DNA from: Erythroxylum novogranatense
Lineage: Eukaryota > Streptophyta > Magnoliopsida > Malpighiales > Erythroxylaceae
Length of the DNA stretch: 64,000 nucleotides
Direction of reading: 5' to 3'
NCBI GenBank assembly: GCA_029891385.1
Contig: CM057233.1
Span: forward strand, 51,290,063 to 51,354,062
Shown: positions 58,201 to 64,000 of the stretch, piece by piece
Position numbering within the stretch: the first letter of the stretch is position 1
Layout of the letters: each line of letters opens with the position of its first letter
The notes under the pieces: model-generated
What the model was told of the DNA's origin: nothing
Databases searched by the model: none
Seen by the model: only the letters and a program-made list of their open reading frames with translations
Position numbers and translations under genes: made by a program

Positions 58201-58710
58201 TCCTCTAAGGCATTTAGCACATGCATTCACCGAAACTCTACTGCTTTACCTTCTCATGCACAACTTCATTACCAATCACTAGAGCATCATCAGACTTATC
58301 CCATTCATTTCTATGAACACTCAAATATCCATGCATGTACCGTGGGAAACAGACCATATAGTCACTGAATTGCATGAAAACAACACTTACTTGGTTCAAC
58401 TCCAATTCCAGCAATGAAATCGAATCCGAAGTACAGAGACCATACCAGTTTGTTCGGTGATGAAGAAGAACGAAGAAGACACATTACAGAGACACATTTC
58501 TAACTCAAAACATAATGTTACGTGTATTTCTTGCACGCCCGACACTTGTTTCCATTGCATGTCTTCTACTTGTCCACTAAATAAGCTACCATTTGTCTCA
58601 TAGCTATAGGTCCATATGTCACACAGAATTTTATCCACTTGTCACTCTACCATTGGCCCATAAATCAATATTTTTCTAAATTTCACCAAAATTCTAAAAT
58701 ACCCGAAATA
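55274..58710 (-). other. Leader of gypsy copy B
   Basis: Colinear with 23412-26850. Contains a repeat array at about 57520-57962. It ends abruptly at about 58710, inside the leader, where it joins LTR sequence. The PBS and about 545 bp are missing. Confidence 0.8.
57520..57962 (-). repeat. 100-bp tandem repeat array in gypsy B leader
   Basis: Counterpart of 25680-26106. Landmarks ending TGGAG/TAGAG recur at about 57671, 57771 and 57871, again 100 bases apart. Sequence drift is greater than in copy A. Confidence 0.82.
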
Positions 58711-61066
58711 CATATAAAATGTAAGCAACTTTTCAAATCTTTAATCTCATTTCTAAATCAAAATACCTTGGAACAATAAAAACCATGAGCCAAATGAAAT
58801 ATTTTTCATTAATATCAAAAGATAAGAGTTCTTTAATGGGCATTTCGAGCCACAATACATCATAATCCAAAAAATACCAAGTTTACATAAACTAGAAATA
58901 CACAAAATGCAACTAAAGTCTTGTTTTACAAAACTAGCTTAAAACATAAAAACATTGCAAAAGTGGAGTGATACCTCAACCTTTGGTTACTCGATCTCAT
59001 GCTCTTTACTTGAGGATGATACATATAAGGGGGTGAGCTTATAGCTTGTGGGTAATAGTTTATAAAGGAAAAAAAGCAAAACTTTTGAAATGTTAATTTG
59101 TTAATACAAAATCTAATTGAATTTATAAAACGTATTGTTCTCAAATTCTTAACTAACATTCACAAATTTCAAATCATGTATGCATCAAACTTGTTAATAT
59201 ATCATAAGCACATAAACACATAAGCACAATATAATGGCTTGGGCAAATCTATGAACATGACAAACTACACTTTCCATATAATGGTCCTGTGTAGTCGTAA
59301 ATTTGACGCACTATCGCAATTTCACATAGTGGTTTTACGTAGCCGTAAACTTGAGGGAGTCAATGAAGGAACTCCGTGCCACTAGCAGGTAGGTGGGAGA
59401 AGCCTTTAATTTGGTCAACATGCACGTGACATTTTTGAAAGGATTACACCAAACCCAGATATCATGTAATTCATGAATTGAAAATAGTTTGCCCATATGG
59501 CACATTTTTGAAACTTGTTCTTCATGAACATGAGATATTTCAAAAATTATTTATGAAAACCTGAATTTATAAACATGTATCTTTTGAAAAAGAATCATTT
59601 TCAATGTCTTTTCATAAATCATCAGTACAATTCATGTATCAAATATATAACAATTTCACAATCTATTCAAGAAGCAATAAATGCAACATCTATGGTGCAA
59701 TTGAAATCATTAAACTTACTTGATTTAAAGAAAATATTTAGTGGCTTTTTTATTCTATTTTAAACATGTACCCACCTTGAATTCTTCGCTTAAGAAATTA
59801 GCTTAAGGATGTCTTTCCTCTTGCCCCTCTTGCCTCTCTTGATTTCCTTTAAAAATAACAAAATCTCAATTTAATAGGAATTCTAATTTGAGAATCCTAA
59901 GAAAATACATTCACTAAAATGATTTTAGAGTATTTAAACCCATGCATTTCCTAAGCTTCATGAACCAAAACCCTTCCATAAATCCAAACCTTCGGGTCAA
60001 TTTTCCATGATCATTCTAATCAAATAAATGACAAAATTTGATAATATTTTCTTCTATAAAAATGTTCCTCATTATCTTAAGTTTCTGGTGACACTAAAAT
60101 CATTCAATTTGGTTCAATACTCTAAAAGTTACACTACAAATATCTTCGGGCTATTCTTATACTAAAATAACATTCTTTGTTCAATTTCCATTCAAAAATC
60201 CAAATCTTTAGAGACTGAATTAGAACTCCATTTCATTATACAATTTGTAGGCTATGTATCTAGTTTACTCCAAATTAAAAATAACTCCATTTGAATAACT
60301 ACACAAAGAGTTATGCCTAACATACCAAAGCATGTTCTGTGTAGGAAAGTTGACTTCGCTGCGACAAAACTCAGAAGTTTGCCGCAGCGAACATTCACAG
60401 AAATCTACTTTGAGAATAGGTTTTGCTACATTTTCCATCTTCTTACTTCCCACATTTCGCATATAACATATCTTAAACCTAAACCATTTCTTCTACTTCA
60501 TTTTCCACTTCATTTCAACCATATATCATTTACAAATACATCATGATCTATCTTTGATCATTAACCCTAAAAGAGAACATTTGCCTATATCATTCATCAA
60601 CAAATTTCTACACACATTCAACTTCATTTGAGTTTCATTTAACCAAACCCATGAAATTTAAAACATAACTTAACTTACTTGTTAAAGTTTCAAATTCTTC
60701 AATGTCTTCAAGAATCTCCAAAACCCTAGCTTTTCTCTTCTTTTTCTCCTCTCTCTCTTTTTCTCTCTCCAATTCTCGTGCTTCTCTCTTCTCAAACAAG
60801 ACAATAATTTTTCTTCTTCTACTTTATACTCTTAATAATCATAAAATGTCTCTTTTGCCCTCTAATATAATCCTTATATCTTTTAAGCTTAAGTGACTTG
60901 CCAATTTTGCCCTTAATACATTCTTATAACATTAATACTTTAATTCCATCAATCCATGCAATAAATCCTCCTAAAAATTACATAATAATTAAACTCCAAA
61001 TAAAATCTATCAAGACCCCAAAATTAATTTAAATCGTGCTTAATAAAAAAAATTCAGGGCCCAATA
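58711..61066 (-). repeat. Right LTR of Gypsy-AB, truncated at its PBS side
   Basis: Matches about 27395-29763 of the middle LTR. The first 320 bp (plus-strand order) and the PBS are lost. It ends CCCAATA (mutated CCCAACA) directly before the TSD CAAGT. Confidence 0.88.
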
Positions 61067-61071
61067 CAAGT
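61067..61071. repeat. Right TSD CAAGT of Gypsy-AB
   Basis: Matches 3744-3748. Confidence 0.85.
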
Positions 61072-61120
61072 CCTAGTCGTGGGTAAGTAGGCATGCCTAG
61101 AAGGGTCTGCAGCTACTTCT

Positions 61121-61305
61121 GTGACACTTCGGTGTCAAGACTTCGATCTTCTTCTGTGACACTTTAGCGTTGAGACTTCGGTCTACCTCTGTGACACTTC
61201 GATGTTGAGACTTCCGTCTCCCACTGTGACACTTCCGTGTCGAGAGTTTGATCTTCCTTTGTGACACTTCAGTGTTGAGACTTCAGTCTCCCTCTGTATA
61301 AGTCT
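61121..61305 (+). repeat. Five 35-bp tandem units with paired stem-loops in Gypsy-G LTR
   Basis: GTGACAC landmarks at 61121, 61156, 61191, 61226 and 61261, exactly 35 apart. Each unit holds two small inverted repeats, GACAC-TTCG-GTGTC type and GAGAC-TTCG-GTCTC type, with TTCG-like loops. Confidence 0.88.
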
Positions 61306-61990
61306 CGTTACCTACTTTTGTTCATGGATTTACAGTCTAACTCATTTTTCACTTTGATATGTGATAAGCTTTGATATGAAACAAACCATATTTTTGATTT
61401 GATGGGTTAACACCCTATTTTGAAATTTTATTTTGTATTATGTATGTTTTGTTCTGCTATTGAAATGTCTGACTTTAGCATGGGAAGTGATTTTCATTAA
61501 TAAATCTTATTATGTTCTAAATTTCAGTATGTTGAGATGCTTTTTATAATATGATTAAGTATCTGTTGATGACACAATTTAGTTATTACTCACTAATCTA
61601 TATGCTTAGTATGTTGGATTTGCCCCATGTAGGTTCATAGAGAAGGACTTAAGGACTGGGACAAGTCAACCGTAATGGCCAAAGGAGTCTAAGTTTTTGT
61701 TTTGACAAAAATGTATTTTGAGTTTAATTTTTTGCTAGTGTCTGATGTATATATGAATTTGAATTTTTTTATGAAGGTTTGTAATAACCTTAATTCAGGC
61801 TAGTTTCTGAATTTATGGTATATATTGATAAGCTCAGTATGAGTGATGTGTAATGTATGCTTGCTTCAGTTTTTGGAAATACTTTTAATGGATGTTTTGT
61901 ATGATTTGAATTGTTTTGTTTCGGTTCTATTTGTGTATGGTGTGGCGCCCTCATATCCTTCCGGGGGGTATTAGGGTGACACATCATTTT

Positions 61991-62006
61991 TGGTATCAGA
62001 GCAAGG
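61991..62006 (+). promoter_or_regulatory. Primer-binding site of Gypsy-G
   Basis: TGGTATCAGAGCAAGG seven bases after the LTR end; initiator tRNA-Met type. Confidence 0.82.
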
Positions 62007-62113
62007 TTTAGGTGATTTTGGTTTAACTAGTGCTTAACTCTTCCTTACACTAGGGTGTAAAAGTTACGTTTTGGCCTAATGTGGTGTCCTATGTTTTGAC
62101 TGTAGAATTAGAG

Positions 62114-62320
62114 ATGGAAGGATCACGTAAAATCGTTGACGAGGTTGTTGAGAGCAATCACCCTGAGTACACTTGTCCATAGATATCTGGACCCTTTAGG
62201 GTGAATCGAGGAGAAGCTGAGGTGCCACCTCCTCCCCCAACTCAGGGAGAAGCTTTAATTAAGTTGTCCCAAGATCTGATGACATTGTTGCATTGTATGA
62301 CTGCACCCAAGGCTCCAATT
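62114..62320 (+). pseudogene. Ty3/gypsy Gag N-terminus of Gypsy-G
   Basis: ATG at 62114 gives MEGSRKIVDEVVESNHPEYT, then a TAG at 62180, then the same frame continues with GPFRVNRGEAEVPPPPPTQG and ALIKLSQDLMTLLHCMTAPK before Copia-H interrupts at 62321. The proline-rich N-terminus resembles plant gypsy Gag. Inactive. Confidence 0.75.
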
Positions 62321-64000
62321 TGTGGGAAAATCCCGGGAGGAACATCACATGTTCCAGCAGTGGAAAACAAAAATTTTGTTCCCGGGATCTTCCCGAAAAC
62401 CCAGGATCCCGGTGTCGGTATGAAAACTCAAACCTGAATAGCCAATAGAGACTATCTCTAAAGGTATCCACGCGAGAGATCGAAAAACCTAACGGATCAA
62501 ACACCTTTGACCGGGAATAGCTAGAACGAATAAAGCTGCTAGAGCCTACCTCTGTCATGGAGAGCTTGAATCAACGTTGGAAAGCTTAGAAGAAGAGAAG
62601 ATCCGATGATGCTTGAGGAAGAAGACTTGAAAATCACCTTTCCAAAGCAAAGCTTAACAATTAAGCTTTCAACTTCTTACCTTTGCAAAAACCTACGAAT
62701 CCATCTCTTCTCATTACCTTTTATATGTCTTTTACACTTTAAAGACTCATAAAAGGCTTATGGTGGAGGCTTGTCCACGTTAGGCATTTATATATATATA
62801 TATATAAACTTAAAAGATGATCTTCTCCTTTATGCTTCCACGTATCACACATATATATATATATTAATTAATTAATTATTTAATTAATTAATCATATATA
62901 TATATGTATATAATTGCTTAAGCGGTCCAGTCACACTGGGGTCGGTCCTACCGGCCTACCGGGTCCCGTTATGGGATAAACCCCCGGAAACCTTTTTCAG
63001 CAATATCGATGTCGCGATCTCATCGAGACATATCTCGATCTCATCGGGATCCATTTAATCCAGTTGTTCTCCATATATTGGAACTCAGTCTAAAACTATT
63101 TTACGAATTCTCTAAAACACTCTTATGCGTGTGACCCTTTAGGTTCCCGGTTATGTTGGCCACTTACATTAACACTTAACCTGAGCAAGTCATGAGCGGC
63201 GTCTAACAACACATCATGACCCCCAATTGACCGGAAAGTAATCGGTTTGATGAATTCATCATGAACCAGATCACGAACCACTCCATAGACAATTACTGTG
63301 CAATTCGTCCTTTCATCATCCTATACCCCACTTGGTTATGAGTATGGCTAATATGTCAACTCTTACTAGACTAAGTCTAGCCCAGTGAAATCGGTTCTGT
63401 CGAGGACTCATTACTTTATATGTCCATGAAGACACTCTTCATGACATAGTCATGCTCGGCGAGAGACTTAAAGTAATGATCTGACGAGAGGCGAGTATCT
63501 CTTACATTCTCACGTGATGAATCCTTTATTGGCTACTCAATTATCTTCGAATACCTCAAACTGTACCCAAGCACCATCCTATGAGTAACCTCTGGAAGGC
63601 CACAAGGAATGGAGTCAAAGTACAGGATCAGTATCCAAGATATCCTTGAGTACCTCAAGTCTAAGGATACTTGCACCATTGCTATGATGAGATTATCACT
63701 GACATTAAATCCATGTGATGATCTCATGGCAGGTCATCCAATGAACTTACTACCACTAGTAAGCATCCATATGTCAACTCTAAATATCTCATATTTACAG
63801 TTTATGAGATCCACTGCTTGATCCAATCAAGGAGTATGACATATGCTAGTCAGTCAGGATTAATGATGTCCAGTCTCATTAATCCTATGACTAAGGAAAA
63901 TTTGAATCTTGACATAATTGCACATGATAGGAATCTCGGTTATGATCACATCATAATTTCCTTCATGCTATGTCATATATCATGGACATCATTAATTTGA
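62321..64000 (-). mobile_element. Copia-H: 3' LTR (or solo LTR) of a minus-strand copia element, runs off the window
   Basis: The plus strand starts TGTGGGAAAATCCCGGGAGG, the inverse of the Copia-D/E LTR end (GGGATTTTCC(T/C)ACA). Internal order matches those LTRs reversed: hairpin 62339-62355, donor at 62550/62549, TATA-like CATATAAAAGG 62717-62727, AT-rich inverted repeat 62850-62915, then U3 homologous to 8100-9300. There is no PBS beside 62321, so this is an outer 3' end. The probable TSD is CAATT (62316-62320). Confidence 0.9.
62339..62355 (-). other. LTR-end hairpin with TGTGA loop (Copia-H)
   Basis: The minus strand reads GGAACA-TGTGA-TGTTCC, a perfect 6-bp stem ending 18 bases before the LTR 3' end. 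The stem sequence differs from the solo LTR (GGTACA/TGTACC) by compensating changes on both sides. Confidence 0.75.

Larger units (their letters stand above)
3749..61066 (-). mobile_element. Gypsy-AB: composite Ty3/gypsy element, LTR-internal-LTR-internal-LTR
   Basis: Three LTRs of one family in the same orientation (3749-6491, 27075-29763, 58711-61066) alternate with two internal regions, A (6492-27074) and B (29764-58710), after removal of nested insertions. The middle LTR has a PBS on its left and a polypurine tract on its right, so it serves as 5' LTR of A and 3' LTR of B. One TSD pair, CAAGT, flanks the whole. One insertion followed by unequal LTR recombination explains this best. Confidence 0.88.
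61072..62320 (+). mobile_element. Gypsy-G: LTR end, PBS and gag start of a Ty3/gypsy element
   Basis: An LTR portion ending GGGTGACACA at 61983, a PBS, about 110 bases of leader and a gag start, cut by Copia-H at 62321. The LTR beginning is not identified; it may include 3703-3748 or lie further out, beyond Copia-1. It is probably the oldest element in the window because others sit in it. Confidence 0.75.

Noticed and set aside
61121..61305. Possible CRISPR-like array
   Set aside because: The 35-bp units are contiguous with no unique spacers, lie inside an LTR, and the DNA is plant.

Overview
This window is plant nuclear DNA made entirely of nested LTR retrotransposons. I see no host gene, tRNA, rRNA or bacterial-type feature. 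Evidence for a flowering plant: plant-type Ty1/copia and Ty3/gypsy polyproteins, primer-binding sites matching initiator tRNA-Met (TGGTATCAGAG...), 5-bp target-site duplications (TSDs), AT-rich sequence and plant-like splice signals.

Layout (names are mine). Copia-1 (minus, 1-3702) enters from the left with a gag fragment, leader, PBS and 5' LTR. Gypsy-G (plus) survives as an LTR part with PBS and a gag start at 61072-62320. It was probably the target of a 57.3-kb composite at 3749-61066, Gypsy-AB (minus), built as LTR-internal-LTR-internal-LTR and flanked by one TSD, CAAGT. Copy A (left) is interrupted by Copia-E (plus, 7995-21780). Copia-E itself carries a truncated Gypsy-F (plus, 14086-17161) and a solo copia LTR (19130-21077, TSD CCTTA). 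Copy B (right) is interrupted by element C (minus, 30855-51792, TSD GTTAC), which has two 3782-bp LTRs and no recognisable coding capacity (LARD-like). C is interrupted by Copia-D (plus, 34879-44541, TSD ATCCT). Copia-H (minus) starts at 62321 inside Gypsy-G gag and leaves the window.

Coding content is Gag, protease, integrase, reverse transcriptase and RNase H remnants, nearly all broken by stops, frameshifts, deletions or catalytic substitutions. The best-preserved block is the RT of Copia-D (41134-42033).

The most interesting signals are non-coding. (1) A hairpin with invariant loop TGTGA, whose stem differs between LTR types but stays complementary, lies 17-22 bases before the LTR 3' end in every copia LTR type here. 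(2) A splice donor in the LTR upstream of that hairpin and an acceptor just before the gag ATG suggest a leader intron that removes hairpin, PBS and leader from translated RNA. (3) Arrays of the palindrome AAGTCGACTT sit in copia leaders and have been added to the 5' end of two LTR types, moving the LTR boundary. (4) Leader repeats TTGTTGAGCTAACCTCAAG can each form a hairpin. These could together separate translated from replicated RNA. That is inference; the motifs themselves are directly visible.
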